Shown here piece by piece: positions 23,326-32,179 of a stretch of 38,952 bases of DNA; the first letter of the stretch is position 1, and each line of letters begins with the position of its first letter. Location of the stretch: NCBI GenBank assembly GCA_024280335.1, contig JAJRQI010000047.1:1-38952 (forward strand), in the 5' to 3' direction. The position numbers and the translations under genes were made by a program. The stretch comes from Deltaproteobacteria bacterium. GTDB lineage: Bacteria; Desulfobacterota; Desulfuromonadia; Desulfuromonadales; Geopsychrobacteraceae. Under the pieces are notes generated by a model. It saw only the letters and a list, made by a program, of their open reading frames with translations, did not search any database and had not been told where the DNA came from.

Positions 23326-25341
23326 ATGAAACCAATTGCAACTGTAGGTGTCGTCGGCGCCGGAACCATGGGCTCAGCGATTGCGCAGCACTTTATCATG
23401 AAGGGACTGCCGGTTATTCTGGTCGATCAGCAGCAGCAGTTTCTCGATCGCGGGGTCGGCTATATCCGCGAATCTCTGGGCGAAGCGCTGGAGCGACGCT
23501 TGATCGACCAGCAGGCGTTTGATCAGATTCTCGGCCGTCTGCACTGCACCACCGATCAGGCCGAACTGGCCAAAGCCGATCTGGTGGTTGAGGCAATTTT
23601 TGAAAACCTTGAGGTCAAGAAGGGATTGTTCGCCGAACTGGAGAAGGTGGTCAGTGCCGACTGTATTCTTGCCAGCAACACCTCCTCTTTTTTGATCAGT
23701 GAAATCGCCGCCGATCTACAGACGCCGGAGCGGGTGGTCGGTGTCCACTATTTCTATCATGCCGCCAAGAATAAACTGGTCGAACTGATCCCCGGGGAAA
23801 AATCTGCGCCGGAGATTGTCAGCGCGCTGGAAAACTTCTACGCCTATTACGACAAGACACCGATTCTGGTCAAGGATGCCCCCGGCTTTGCGGTCAACCG
23901 TTTCTTTGTGCCCTGGTTGAACGAGGCCGCGCGTCTCTATGAAGAGGGTTGCGGCAGTATCGCCTTTATCGATCAGGTCGCCTGCGAGGTGTTCGGGGTC
24001 GGCATGGGGCCGTTCGCCCTGATGAACGCCACCGGCGTGCCGATCGCCATGCATGCCGCCGATGGCCTGGCCGGTGAACTCGGGCCCTTTTATGCTCCGG
24101 CAAAAATTCTCTGTCAGCAGGTCGAGTCGAAGCAGGACTGGAACGTCGAAGCGACCCAGCTGCTCAATAAGGGTTCGAATCAGACCGATGTCGTCACCCG
24201 GCGACTGGTCGGTGCCAGCCTTGGGGTTGCTGCACAGATGGTCGATGAGGGCGTAATCGATGCCACCTCTACCGATCTGGGTGCGCGGGCCGGGTTGCGT
24301 TGGCCGGTCGGCCCGTTTGAGCTGCTCGAAAAACTGGGTGCGGCACAGGTGAAAACGATGGTCGAGAGTGTTTTCACTGCTTGGGACTTGTCGTTGCCCG
24401 CCTGTTTGACCGATGCCGAGCAAGCACAAAAATTGCGTCTCAATTGGGTGACAACTGAGGTGGTCGGCACGACCGGCTTTATTATCTTCGATCTTCCCGA
24501 TCGGATGAACCCGCTTGGTGAACAGGTGATGAGTCAACTGAACGCCTGTGTTGATGAACTCAATGCACGTAATGACATCAGCAAAATTGTCATTCACGGC
24601 AAAGGCAAGGCGTTTATTGCCGGTGCCGATATCAAGTTTTTCCTCGATGCCATCGCTGCCGACGATCTGCAGCGGATCCAGCGCTTCACCGAATTCGGCC
24701 AGCAGGTGCTGAACAAAATCAGCGCCTCCGACAAGGTCACCATCGCCTATCTTGACGGCTTGGCACTCGGCGGCGGACTGGAGCTGGCACTGGCCTGCGA
24801 TTATCGGATCGGCACCCGCAAGTCGGTGCTGGCCTTTCCGGAGACCGGCATCGGCATCTACCCCGGCCTCGGCGGTACCCAGCGCGGCAGCCGTCTGCTC
24901 GGGGTTGCCCGCGCCAAGCAGTTGATCGCCAGCGGTCAGTTTATCAATGCCAAAAAAGCTTATGCCTACGGGCTGGTTGACGCGGTCATCGAGCCGGTTC
25001 TCGACTGGCGGGAGCTGGCCGACGTGACGATCGAAAAGGCTCAGGCGGGTCGCGTCGAAGGAACACCTGAGGAGCTTGAGTTCGCGGCCTACGACGGTGA
25101 TCTCAAACATCCGCTGCTGGCCCGCGAAGGCGCTGAGAAACTGAGCAAATCTTTAAGCCGCAAGGCACCGCTGGCGTTGAAAACTGCCATGGGTCTGATC
25201 GATCAGGGTTTTGCCCTGGACCTGCAGGCCGGCCTGCAACTGGAGCTGGACGGCTTGAAGACCATCTTTGCCTCCCAGGACGCCAAGGCCGGACTTTCCA
25301 GTATCATCAGCGGACAAAAACCTGCCTATATCGGCAAATGA
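23326..25341 (+). CDS. 3-hydroxyacyl-CoA dehydrogenase / enoyl-CoA hydratase fusion
   Basis: A 671-residue bifunctional protein; ATG at 23326 with an AAGGGT site. Residues 1-~290 are the dehydrogenase: NAD fold VGVVGAGTMGSAIAQHF, substrate part SNTSSFLISEIA, GVHYFYHAA and DAPGFAVNRFFVPWLNEA; a second helical domain follows to ~370. Residues ~374-671 are a crotonase (GKAFIAGADIK, LDGLALGGGLELALACDYR, FPETGIGIYPGLGGTQRG). The order dehydrogenase-then-hydratase is opposite to FadB/FadJ and like that of some archaeal crotonyl-CoA hydratase/3-hydroxybutyryl-CoA dehydrogenases. In this operon it would oxidise 3-hydroxypimeloyl-CoA and/or handle glutaconyl/crotonyl-CoA steps. Confidence 0.95.
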   Translation: MKPIATVGVVGAGTMGSAIAQHFIMKGLPVILVDQQQQFLDRGVGYIRESLGEALERRLIDQQAFDQILGRLHCTTDQAELAKADLVVEAIFENLEVKKGLFAELEKVVSADCILASNTSSFLISEIAADLQTPERVVGVHYFYHAAKNKLVELIPGEKSAPEIVSALENFYAYYDKTPILVKDAPGFAVNRFFVPWLNEAARLYEEGCGSIAFIDQVACEVFGVGMGPFALMNATGVPIAMHAADGLAGELGPFYAPAKILCQQVESKQDWNVEATQLLNKGSNQTDVVTRRLVGASLGVAAQMVDEGVIDATSTDLGARAGLRWPVGPFELLEKLGAAQVKTMVESVFTAWDLSLPACLTDAEQAQKLRLNWVTTEVVGTTGFIIFDLPDRMNPLGEQVMSQLNACVDELNARNDISKIVIHGKGKAFIAGADIKFFLDAIAADDLQRIQRFTEFGQQVLNKISASDKVTIAYLDGLALGGGLELALACDYRIGTRKSVLAFPETGIGIYPGLGGTQRGSRLLGVARAKQLIASGQFINAKKAYAYGLVDAVIEPVLDWRELADVTIEKAQAGRVEGTPEELEFAAYDGDLKHPLLAREGAEKLSKSLSRKAPLALKTAMGLIDQGFALDLQAGLQLELDGLKTIFASQDAKAGLSSIISGQKPAYIGK

Positions 25342-25348
25342 TGGCGTC

Positions 25349-25457
25349 GCAAAAAGTCCTCCCTGCTGCGTTACTGCGGTTTTTCAGGACTTCGACATAC
25401 TTATCGTATGTTCTCACCCCTGAAAACCCACAAGGCCTTGCAGGGCGGAATTTTTGC
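25349..25457. repeat. Long imperfect hairpin element, family D
   Basis: The ends GCAAAAAGTCCTCCCTGC and GCAGGGCGGAATTTTTGC are nearly complementary, and the middle contains ACATACTTATCGTATGT. The whole ~109 bases can fold into one long interrupted hairpin between the fusion gene and thiolase 1. It resembles intergenic repeats I have seen in related bacteria, but no second copy is in this window. Confidence 0.65.
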
Positions 25458-25496
25458 TTAGCCATCTCATGCGTCTTATCAAAATAAGGAGTCACC

Positions 25497-26762
25497 ATGA
25501 AAGCAAGCGTACAGGGATTTCAGGATAAACAAACCGGCAGCGGGGCTCTTTTTGAGGATGTCTATCTGCTCGACGGCAAGCGTACCCCCTTCGGTAAATA
25601 TACCGGCAGTCTGTCGACGGTTTCGCCGACCGATCTGGGGATTTTTGCCAGTCGCGCGGCGATCGAAGCGTCCGGTGTTCCGGCCGAAGATATCGATCAG
25701 ACCATCGTCGCCAACATCGGTCAGGCCAGTGCCGACAGCTTCTTTCTGCCGCGCCACATTGCCCTTTACGCTGGCGCACCGCTGGCGAGCACGGCACTTT
25801 TGACCCAGCGGATCTGCGGTTCCGGCATGGAACTGCTTGGCCAGGCTGCTGAGCAGATTGCCCTCGGCAAGGCCAACCTGGTGCTCGGTTGCGGTACCGA
25901 TACCATGAGCCGTTTTCCCCTCGCATCCTATTCCGCCCGGCAGGGCTTTCAGTTGGGACGACCGGAATTTGTCGACCTGCTCTGGGAAGCGTTGAACGAT
26001 ACCGCGGCGGTGCCGATGGGTTGTACCGCCGATAATCTGGCCAAGGAGTATTCGCTCGCGCGCGAGGAGGTCGACGCCTTCTCAATGCGCAGCCAGGAAC
26101 GTTACGCTGCGGCGCAGGCGAGTGGTTTTTTCCAGCAGGAGATTACCCCAGTCGTCGCCAAGGGGGTTCTGGAAATGGGCGATTTCAAGCCGCGCAAGTT
26201 CCGCTGTAACGGCCGCGACGGGATCGCTGCCGATGAGCATCCACGGCAGACAACCATGGAGAAATTAGCCAAGTTACCATGTGTGTTCAGCAAAGAGGGA
26301 CCGACCACTGCCGGTAGCGCCTCCGGAATTGTCGACGGTGCCTCTGCGCTGATGGTTGCTTCGGGGGATTACGTCCGCGCCAACGGTCTGCAGCCGCTCG
26401 GCAAGATCCGCGGTTTTGCTTCCACCGGGGTGCCGCCCGAGATCATGGGGATCGGCCCGGTTCCGGCGATCCGGCTACTACTTTCGCAGATGGGACTGAG
26501 CCTTGGCGATATCGACCGGTTCGAAATCAACGAAGCCTTTTCTGCCCAGTGTCTGGCGGTTGCCAGAGCGCTGGAGCTGGATCAGGACAAGCTGAACATC
26601 AATGGTGGGGCGATTGCCATTGGGCATCCACTGGGTGCTACCGGTGTGCGTCTGGCTTTGACCTGCCTGAAAACGCTGCAGCGCGACAATAAACAATTGG
26701 GGATTGCTTCTGCCTGTATCGGTGGCGGACAAGGGATCGCCATGGTCGTGGAGGCCTGCTGA
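25497..26762 (+). CDS. Thiolase (acetyl-CoA acyltransferase) 1
   Basis: A 421-residue thiolase; TAAGGAGTCACC before the ATG. Catalytic residues: nucleophile Cys107 (TQRICGSGMEL), His in the NEAFSAQ motif region and in GGAIAIGHPLGATG, and the second Cys in SACIGGGQG. It has an extra ~20 residues at the N-terminus compared with usual thiolases. It would cleave a 3-oxoacyl-CoA such as 3-oxopimeloyl-CoA to glutaryl-CoA and acetyl-CoA, or acetoacetyl-CoA to acetyl-CoA. Its stop overlaps the SDR start by one base (TGATG), so the two are coupled. Confidence 0.94.
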   Translation: MKASVQGFQDKQTGSGALFEDVYLLDGKRTPFGKYTGSLSTVSPTDLGIFASRAAIEASGVPAEDIDQTIVANIGQASADSFFLPRHIALYAGAPLASTALLTQRICGSGMELLGQAAEQIALGKANLVLGCGTDTMSRFPLASYSARQGFQLGRPEFVDLLWEALNDTAAVPMGCTADNLAKEYSLAREEVDAFSMRSQERYAAAQASGFFQQEITPVVAKGVLEMGDFKPRKFRCNGRDGIAADEHPRQTTMEKLAKLPCVFSKEGPTTAGSASGIVDGASALMVASGDYVRANGLQPLGKIRGFASTGVPPEIMGIGPVPAIRLLLSQMGLSLGDIDRFEINEAFSAQCLAVARALELDQDKLNINGGAIAIGHPLGATGVRLALTCLKTLQRDNKQLGIASACIGGGQGIAMVVEAC

Positions 26763-27529
26763 TGGCCGCCGCAGATCAGGAGGCCCGCCAGCGGGTCGTC
26801 GTGATCACCGGGGCCGGGCAGGGGATCGGGGCTGCTATCGCCAGACGTTTTGCCGACCATGGCGGGCGGCTGGTGCTGGTCGATGTCAACCAGGAGCATC
26901 TCCGTCAACTGGCCGGCAGTCTCGAAGGTTCCGGTTGTGAGGTTTTGCCGATCACCACAGATGTTTCCAGTAAAGAGCAGGTCGGGCAATTGGTCGAACA
27001 GGTGGTTGAGAAGTTCGGTGCTATCGATGTGCTGGTCAACAATGCCGGTATCATCCGTGACAATCTGATCAGCAACATCTCCGAACAGGATTGGGATCAG
27101 GTGCTGAACGTCAACCTGAAGGGTGCGTTCCTCTGCTGTCAGGCGGTTTTTCCAACGCTTAAAAAGCAGCGCTCCGGCAAGATCGTCAATATCGTCTCGC
27201 GCGCCTGGCTCGGCAGTATTGGGCAGGCCAACTATACTGCCAGCAAAGGCGGACTGGTCAGTCTGACCCGCTCGCTGGCCCTCGAATTCGCCCGTTTTCA
27301 GATTAATGTCAATGCTGTCGCCCCCGGCCTGATCGATACGCCGATGACCCAGGGGATGCCTGCCGAGGGGCGCGAACGGCTGATCCGTATGCAGCCGACC
27401 GGAAAAATGGGCAAGGTCGAGGATATCGCCGCCGCGGTCGCTTTTCTGGCTTCGGATGATGCCGAGTTTATCACCGGGCAGGTGTTGCATGTCGATGGCG
27501 GAAAGAGCTGCGGACTGTTGTCACTGTAG
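26762..27529 (+). CDS. Short-chain dehydrogenase/reductase, FabG-like
   Basis: A 255-residue classical SDR: cofactor loop TGAGQGIGAAIARRF, NNAG motif (VLVNNAGIIRDN), active site Ser with YTASKGG (Tyr-x3-Lys), and C-terminal ITGQVLHVDGG. Most similar in style to 3-oxoacyl-ACP/CoA reductases and acetoacetyl-CoA reductases. Overlapping thiolase 1 by one base, it probably acts on a 3-hydroxyacyl-CoA or a cyclic hydroxy-CoA in the same pathway. A second 3-hydroxyacyl dehydrogenase besides the fusion protein suggests two different hydroxyacyl-CoA substrates. Confidence 0.93.
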   Translation: MAAADQEARQRVVVITGAGQGIGAAIARRFADHGGRLVLVDVNQEHLRQLAGSLEGSGCEVLPITTDVSSKEQVGQLVEQVVEKFGAIDVLVNNAGIIRDNLISNISEQDWDQVLNVNLKGAFLCCQAVFPTLKKQRSGKIVNIVSRAWLGSIGQANYTASKGGLVSLTRSLALEFARFQINVNAVAPGLIDTPMTQGMPAEGRERLIRMQPTGKMGKVEDIAAAVAFLASDDAEFITGQVLHVDGGKSCGLLSL

Positions 27530-27544
27530 GATAAACAGCATATC

Positions 27545-27570
27545 AGGGGCGAACGCAAGGTTTGCCCCTA
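27545..27570. repeat. Short copy of palindromic family B
   Basis: AGGGGCGAACGCAAGG, then TTTGCCCCTA, between the SDR and thiolase 2. It shares the AGGGGCGAA...CCCCTA ends with the elements at 12291 and 29990. Confidence 0.65.
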
Positions 27571-27594
27571 CCTGAAACCCTAACGAGGATCATC

Positions 27595-28740
27595 ATGAAC
27601 GCGTATCTGGTCGAAGCAAAACGGTCTGCCATCGGCAGGGCCCATCCCGACAAAGGACTGTTTCGCGAGGTGCGGGCGGATGAACTGTTGGCGGCGCTGA
27701 TGCGCGGTCTGCTGGCCGGTTTACCGAGTGGGGAAGCACTCACTCCGGCCATCGATGATATCTATATCGGTTGTGTCGGTCAGCATCTGGAGCAGGGGAA
27801 GAATATCGCCCGGCTCTCCTCGTTGCTGGCCGGGCTGCCCGATTCTGTGCCGGGAGTCACCATCAACCGACTCTGCGCTTCCAGTCTGCAGGCCTTCAAC
27901 TTTGCTGCCGCGACGATCGCCAGCGGCAATGCCGAGCTGCTGCTGGCTGGCGGGGTCGAACATATGACCCATGTGCCGATGCAGGCCGCTACCGATTACC
28001 ATCAGCAGTTGCTGTCTCGCTACGAGTTTCCGTTCAATAATATGGGGTTGACCGCAGAAAAGGTCGCGCAGCGTTACGGGATCAGCCGCAGCGCACAGGA
28101 CACCTTTGCCGTCGAGAGTCATCGCAAGGCGCTCGTCGCACAGCAGGCGGGCCATTTTGCCCGGGAGATCCTGCCGGTTCAGGCCGGAGATACGCTTGCC
28201 GACCAGGATCAGTCGCCTCGCCCCGGCACCAGCAGCGAGGGGCTTGCCGAACTAAAAACCATCTTTATGGAAAAGGGTACGGTTACGGCAGGCAACAGCT
28301 CACCGCTGAATGACGGTGCCAGCCTGACCCTGCTCGCTTCTGAAGGCGCCTGTGAGCAGTTCAGCTTGCAACGCCGCGCTCGGGTGGTCGATTATTCCGT
28401 GGTCGGTCTCGACCCCTGCCAGATGGGCATGGGGCCGGTTCCGGCCATTCGTAAACTGCTGCAGAAAAACCGACTGTCGGTGAGCGATATTGATCTGTTT
28501 GAGTTGAACGAAGCCTTTGCCAGCCAGGCGATCGCCTGTGTCAACGAATTGCACCTGCCGCGCGAAAAGGTCAATCCCTGGGGCGGCGCAATCGCCCTCG
28601 GCCACCCGCTGGGGAGCACCGGCACCCGCTTGATCACCACCCTGCTCAACGGCCTGGAAAATAGCGGCGGCAAATACGGCATCGCTTCGCTCTGTATCGG
28701 TCATGGCCAGGGGATGGCGACCCTTATCGAGAGACTTTGA
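27595..28740 (+). CDS. Thiolase (acetyl-CoA acyltransferase) 2
   Basis: A 381-residue thiolase. The ATG at 27595 follows ACGAGGATCATC; an upstream in-frame start would lie inside the family B repeat. Catalytic residues: Cys94 in [34 protein letters not shown] and the second Cys in SLCIGHGQG (His replaces the usual Gly after Cys-Ile-Gly). It is clearly diverged from thiolase 1, so they are not a recent duplication. One may be specific for the dicarboxylic 3-oxopimeloyl-CoA and the other for acetoacetyl-CoA. Confidence 0.94.
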   Translation: MNAYLVEAKRSAIGRAHPDKGLFREVRADELLAALMRGLLAGLPSGEALTPAIDDIYIGCVGQHLEQGKNIARLSSLLAGLPDSVPGVTINRLCASSLQAFNFAAATIASGNAELLLAGGVEHMTHVPMQAATDYHQQLLSRYEFPFNNMGLTAEKVAQRYGISRSAQDTFAVESHRKALVAQQAGHFAREILPVQAGDTLADQDQSPRPGTSSEGLAELKTIFMEKGTVTAGNSSPLNDGASLTLLASEGACEQFSLQRRARVVDYSVVGLDPCQMGMGPVPAIRKLLQKNRLSVSDIDLFELNEAFASQAIACVNELHLPREKVNPWGGAIALGHPLGSTGTRLITTLLNGLENSGGKYGIASLCIGHGQGMATLIERL

Positions 28741-28806
28741 ATCAAATAGAGATTCCGAATCCCGGCCTACAGGAGCTTCTTGCAACAGGCTGAAAAATCA
28801 AGCGCC

Positions 28807-28886
28807 CGTCATTCCCGCGAAGGCGGGAATCCAGAAAGTCTCTGGGGCGGTAAAAAAACTGGATCCCCGTTTTCACGAGGATGACG
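28807..28886. repeat. Dispersed palindromic repeat, family A, copy 2
   Basis: CGTCATTCCCGCGAAGGCGG at the left, CACGAGGATGACG at the right; the same element as 43-112 with a differing centre. It fills the gap between thiolase 2 and had. Confidence 0.85.
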
Positions 28887-28918
28887 ACTTTTGCAATAGC
28901 CTCACAGGAGAAGAAATT

Positions 28919-29983
28919 ATGTCGATAACCGCATATCGCTGGATGATGAATGGAGTCAACGAGCCGCTGACCCGTCAGGAATTTACTGCTGCGCCCGAGG
29001 CAGGGGAGGTGGTTGTCGAGGTTGCCGGATGTGGCGTCTGCCACACCGACCTGGGTTTCTTTTATGACGGCGTGCGGACCAATTCGGAGCTGCCGCTGGC
29101 GCTGGGACACGAAATCAGCGGCCGGGTGGTTGCTGCTGGAGACGGCGCCGGTGACTGGCTGAACAAGGCGGTCATTATCCCGGCGGTGATGCCCTGTGGT
29201 GAGTGTGATCTCTGCAAGCGCGGCAAGGGGACTATCTGTCGCAGTCAGCAGATGCCGGGCAACGATATTCAGGGTGGTTTCGCCACTCACATTGTCGTCC
29301 CGGCCCGTGACCTCTGTCCGGTTGATGAAACACGTCTGGCGGCTGCCGGACTGGAGTTGGCCGATGTTTCGGTGGTCGCTGATGCGGTGACCACGCCCTA
29401 TCAGGCGGTTCATCAGGCCGGTGTCACCCCAGGCAGTCTGGCGATTGTTATCGGCGTCGGCGGGGTCGGCGGTTATTGTGTGCAGATGGCCAAGGCTTTC
29501 GGTGCCACGGTGGTCGCCATCGATATCGATCAGGACAAACTGGACGCCATCGCCGAATATGGCGCGGCGATCACCTTCAATGCGCGTGAGATCGGCGGCC
29601 GTGACCTAAAAAAAGCGATCGGTGCGTTTGCCAAAGAGCAGGGTCTGCCGAGCACCGAGTGGTTCATTTTCGAATGTTCCGGCAGTAAACCGGGACAGGA
29701 ATCTGCCTACGGTCTGATGGTGCATGGCGCCACCCTGAGTGTGGTCGGCTTCACCATGGCTAAAGTTGAGGTTCGCCTCTCCAACCTGATGGCTTTTCAC
29801 GCTCGCGCCATCGGTAACTGGGGTTGTCTGCCGGAATACTATCCAGGAGCCCTCGATCTGGTGCTCGATGGCAAGGTTGAACTTAAAGCCTTTGTCGAGC
29901 AGAAATCGCTGGCCGAGATCAACGAAGTCTTTGCCGCGGTGCATGAGCAAAAAATGCAGCGCCGGGCGATTCTGGTACCCTGA
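28919..29983 (+). CDS. had: 6-hydroxycyclohex-1-ene-1-carbonyl-CoA dehydrogenase
   Basis: A 354-residue zinc alcohol dehydrogenase; ATG at 28919 behind AGGAGAAGAAATT. Catalytic zinc ligands C38 ([14 protein letters not shown]) and GHE; structural zinc Cys93, 96, 99 and 107 ([15 protein letters not shown]). The NAD fold is [19 protein letters not shown], and SSRQ-like [14 protein letters not shown] follows the structural zinc. The [17 protein letters not shown] stretch is what I recognise from Had/BamQ of benzoyl-CoA degraders. It oxidises 6-hydroxycyclohex-1-enoyl-CoA to the 6-oxo compound with NAD. It lies directly before oah and dch, as in other anaerobic aromatic clusters. Confidence 0.93.
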   Translation: MSITAYRWMMNGVNEPLTRQEFTAAPEAGEVVVEVAGCGVCHTDLGFFYDGVRTNSELPLALGHEISGRVVAAGDGAGDWLNKAVIIPAVMPCGECDLCKRGKGTICRSQQMPGNDIQGGFATHIVVPARDLCPVDETRLAAAGLELADVSVVADAVTTPYQAVHQAGVTPGSLAIVIGVGGVGGYCVQMAKAFGATVVAIDIDQDKLDAIAEYGAAITFNAREIGGRDLKKAIGAFAKEQGLPSTEWFIFECSGSKPGQESAYGLMVHGATLSVVGFTMAKVEVRLSNLMAFHARAIGNWGCLPEYYPGALDLVLDGKVELKAFVEQKSLAEINEVFAAVHEQKMQRRAILVP

Positions 29984-29989
29984 ACAATC

Positions 29990-30061
29990 AGGGGCGAACC
30001 TTGTGTTCGCCCTTATCGGCGACAGGCAAATTCCGGGCGAATACAAGATTCGCCCCTACGG
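29990..30061. repeat. Palindromic family B, full-length copy
   Basis: AGGGGCGAACCTTGTGTTCGCCC at the left and GGGCGAATACAAGATTCGCC at the right, a 72-base hairpin element between had and oah. The right arm is identical to that of the 12291-12427 element over GGCGAATACAAGATTCGCCC. Confidence 0.85.
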
Positions 30062-30103
30062 ATTTAACAAATATATTCATTTCCAAAAAGGAGATATGAA
30101 CTG

Positions 30104-31243
30104 ATGGCTAATACAGATCAGATTATCAACGCAACTTCACCCGCCGAACTGATCGACCATAACCTGGTCGCTCAGGAGATCGAGAGTCTCTGCGACGGCA
30201 TGGTTCAGTATGAAAAACGCCCGGCCAAACGCCGTGACGGCTCGGTGGCCGAGGGGCTCTACAACGCCTGGATCATTTTCAACAATCCCAAGCAGTTCAA
30301 TTCGTACACCACCGATATGGTTAAGGCGACCATCCTCGCCTTCCGGCGCGCTTCGGTCGACCGGGAAGTCAACGCGGTGGTCTTTACCGCAGTTGGTGAA
30401 AAAGCCTTCTGTACCGGCGGCAACACCAAGGAATATGCCGAATACTATGCTGGTAATCCGCAGGAATATCGCCAGTATATGCGCCTGTTCAATGACATGG
30501 TTTCGGCGATACTCGATTGCGACAAGCCGGTGGTCTGCCGGGTCAACGGCATGCGTATCGGCGGCGGCCAGGAAATCGGCATGGCCTGTGATTTCACCAT
30601 CGCCCACGATCTGGCCAACTTCGGTCAGGCCGGTCCCAAACATGGCTCGGCAGCCATCGGCGGCGCGACCGATTTCCTGCCGGTGATGATCGGCTGCGAG
30701 CAGGCGATGGTTTCCGGTACCCTCTGCGAACCCTTTTCGGCCCACAAGGCAGCCCGTCTCGGCATTATCGCCGACGTGGTCCCGGCGCTGAAGATCGATG
30801 GCAAGTTTGTCGCCAACCCGACAGTGGTGACGGATCGCTATCTTGACGAGTACGGCCGTATTGTGCATGGTGATTTCAAGACCGGTGGTGATTTCAAGGC
30901 TGGGCGCGACCTGCTCAAAACTGGTGAGATCGATCTGAGCCTGCTCGATGAAAAGGTTGAAGAACTCTGCGCCAAGCTGATCGAAACTTTCCCCGAGTGC
31001 ATGACCAAGAGCCTCGAAGAATTACGCAAGCCGAAACTCGAAGCCTGGAATGCCAACAAGGAGAATTCCCGTGCCTGGCTGGCGCTGAATATGATGAACG
31101 AAGCCCGCACCGGTTTCCGCGCCTTTAACGAGGGGAACAAGCAGACCGGCCGCGAAATCGATTTCGTCAAGCTGCGTCAGGGGCTGGCCAAAGGGGTTCC
31201 GTGGACCGAAGAGCTGATTGAAAGTTTGATGCCGGGAAAATAG
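30104..31243 (+). CDS. oah: 6-oxocyclohex-1-ene-1-carbonyl-CoA hydrolase (ring-opening)
   Basis: A 379-residue crotonase-superfamily enzyme, also called BamA. AAAAAGGAG lies just upstream. Recognised segments are WIIFNNPKQFNSYTTDMV, KAFCTGGNTKEYAEYYAGNP, RVNGMRIGGGQEIGMACDF and FGQAGPKHGSAAIGGATDFL, which are characteristic of BamA/Oah and not of ordinary enoyl-CoA hydratases, as is the ~380-residue length. It adds water twice to 6-oxocyclohex-1-enoyl-CoA, opening the ring to 3-hydroxypimeloyl-CoA. It is the standard marker gene for anaerobic aromatic degradation, so its presence is the strongest pathway evidence in the window. Confidence 0.97.
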   Translation: MANTDQIINATSPAELIDHNLVAQEIESLCDGMVQYEKRPAKRRDGSVAEGLYNAWIIFNNPKQFNSYTTDMVKATILAFRRASVDREVNAVVFTAVGEKAFCTGGNTKEYAEYYAGNPQEYRQYMRLFNDMVSAILDCDKPVVCRVNGMRIGGGQEIGMACDFTIAHDLANFGQAGPKHGSAAIGGATDFLPVMIGCEQAMVSGTLCEPFSAHKAARLGIIADVVPALKIDGKFVANPTVVTDRYLDEYGRIVHGDFKTGGDFKAGRDLLKTGEIDLSLLDEKVEELCAKLIETFPECMTKSLEELRKPKLEAWNANKENSRAWLALNMMNEARTGFRAFNEGNKQTGREIDFVKLRQGLAKGVPWTEELIESLMPGK

Positions 31244-31245
31244 AC

Positions 31246-31323
31246 AAATCCCCCCTAACCCCCCTTTGCTAAAGGGGGGAATTAAAAACTCCCCCTTTTT
31301 AAAAGGGGGATTGAGGGGGATTT
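31246..31323. repeat. Palindromic repeat, family C, copy 2
   Basis: AAATCCCCCCTAACCCCCC at the left and GGGGGATTGAGGGGGATTT at the right, with an inner CCCCCTTT...AAAGGGGG. It fills the gap between oah and dch and matches 21052-21144. Confidence 0.85.
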
Positions 31324-31354
31324 CAGCAGCTAAAAGTACAAAAAGGATAAAATT

Positions 31355-32125
31355 ATGAGCGAAAGTCCACTGAAGGTCTGGCTTGACCGTGACGGCACGC
31401 TGTTGCGCTTGCGCCTGGCGCAACCCAAAGCCAACATTGTCGATGCCGCGATGATTGCCGCCCTCGATGCGGCATTGGCCGAGTACCGCGAGACCAAAGA
31501 GTTGCGTGCCGTTCTGCTCGACCACGAAGGCCCGCATTTCAGCTTCGGCGCCAGCGTTGCCGAACACCTGCCGGACCAGTGCGCCGAGATGCTCAAGGCC
31601 CTGCACGCGCTGGTGCGCAGCATGCTCAACTTTCCGTTGCCGTTGCTGGTTTCGATCAAGGGCCAGTGCCTCGGCGGCGGGCTGGAGGTTGCCGCTGCCG
31701 GCAGCATGCTGTTCGCGGCCAGCGACGCCAAACTCGGTCAGCCGGAGATCAAGCTGGCGGTCTTTGCTCCGGCGGCCAGCTGTCTGCTGCCTGAGCGGAT
31801 CGGTCAGGCCAAGGCCGAAGACCTGCTCCTGTCCGGACGCAGCATGGGCGCTGAAGAAGCCTTGACCACCGGTCTGGTCGACAGCCTAAGCGAGGATCCG
31901 GAAGCGGCCGCGCTGGCGTATTTTGATAAATATCTGGCGTCAAGCAGTGCCAGCACCCTGCGTTTTGCCGTCCTGGCGGCACGAGATGAATACCGGCAGC
32001 GGGTCATCGCCAAGCTGGATCGGGTGGAAAACCTCTATCTGACTGAGTTGATGGCAACCCATGATGCGGTTGAGGGCTTGACCGCTTTTCTTGAAAAACG
32101 CCAGGCCGATTGGAAGAATTGCTGA
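31355..32125 (+). CDS. dch: Cyclohexa-1,5-diene-1-carbonyl-CoA hydratase
   Basis: A 256-residue crotonase. Recognised segments are GPHFSFGASVAEHLP (the FSFGASV-EHLP motif typical of Dch/BamR) and KGQCLGGGLEVAAAG for the oxyanion hole, followed by LGQPEIKLAVFAPAASCLLP. Ordinary hydratases have PGxGGTQR at the last position; its absence is normal in Dch. It hydrates cyclohexa-1,5-dienoyl-CoA, the direct product of benzoyl-CoA reductase, to 6-hydroxycyclohex-1-enoyl-CoA. The gene follows oah by 111 bases with an AAAAGGATAAAATT start site. It implies that the cell makes a dienoyl-CoA and hence has a ring reductase. Confidence 0.94.
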   Translation: MSESPLKVWLDRDGTLLRLRLAQPKANIVDAAMIAALDAALAEYRETKELRAVLLDHEGPHFSFGASVAEHLPDQCAEMLKALHALVRSMLNFPLPLLVSIKGQCLGGGLEVAAAGSMLFAASDAKLGQPEIKLAVFAPAASCLLPERIGQAKAEDLLLSGRSMGAEEALTTGLVDSLSEDPEAAALAYFDKYLASSSASTLRFAVLAARDEYRQRVIAKLDRVENLYLTELMATHDAVEGLTAFLEKRQADWKNC

Positions 32126-32130
32126 TATAA

Positions 32131-32161
32131 AGTGCCTGTCCGGAATCTTCGGATGGGCACT
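32131..32161. terminator. Hairpin after dch
   Basis: AGTGCC...GGCACT outer stem with an inner TCCG...CGGA; no run of T follows. Partial termination before the amidohydrolase gene is possible. Confidence 0.4.
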
Positions 32162-32179
32162 CGCCGGTTTTGAGGAACG

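Noticed and set aside
23716-25110. 464-codon open frame on the minus strand
   Set aside because: Antisense to the dehydrogenase/hydratase fusion; composition is that of a reverse-frame shadow.
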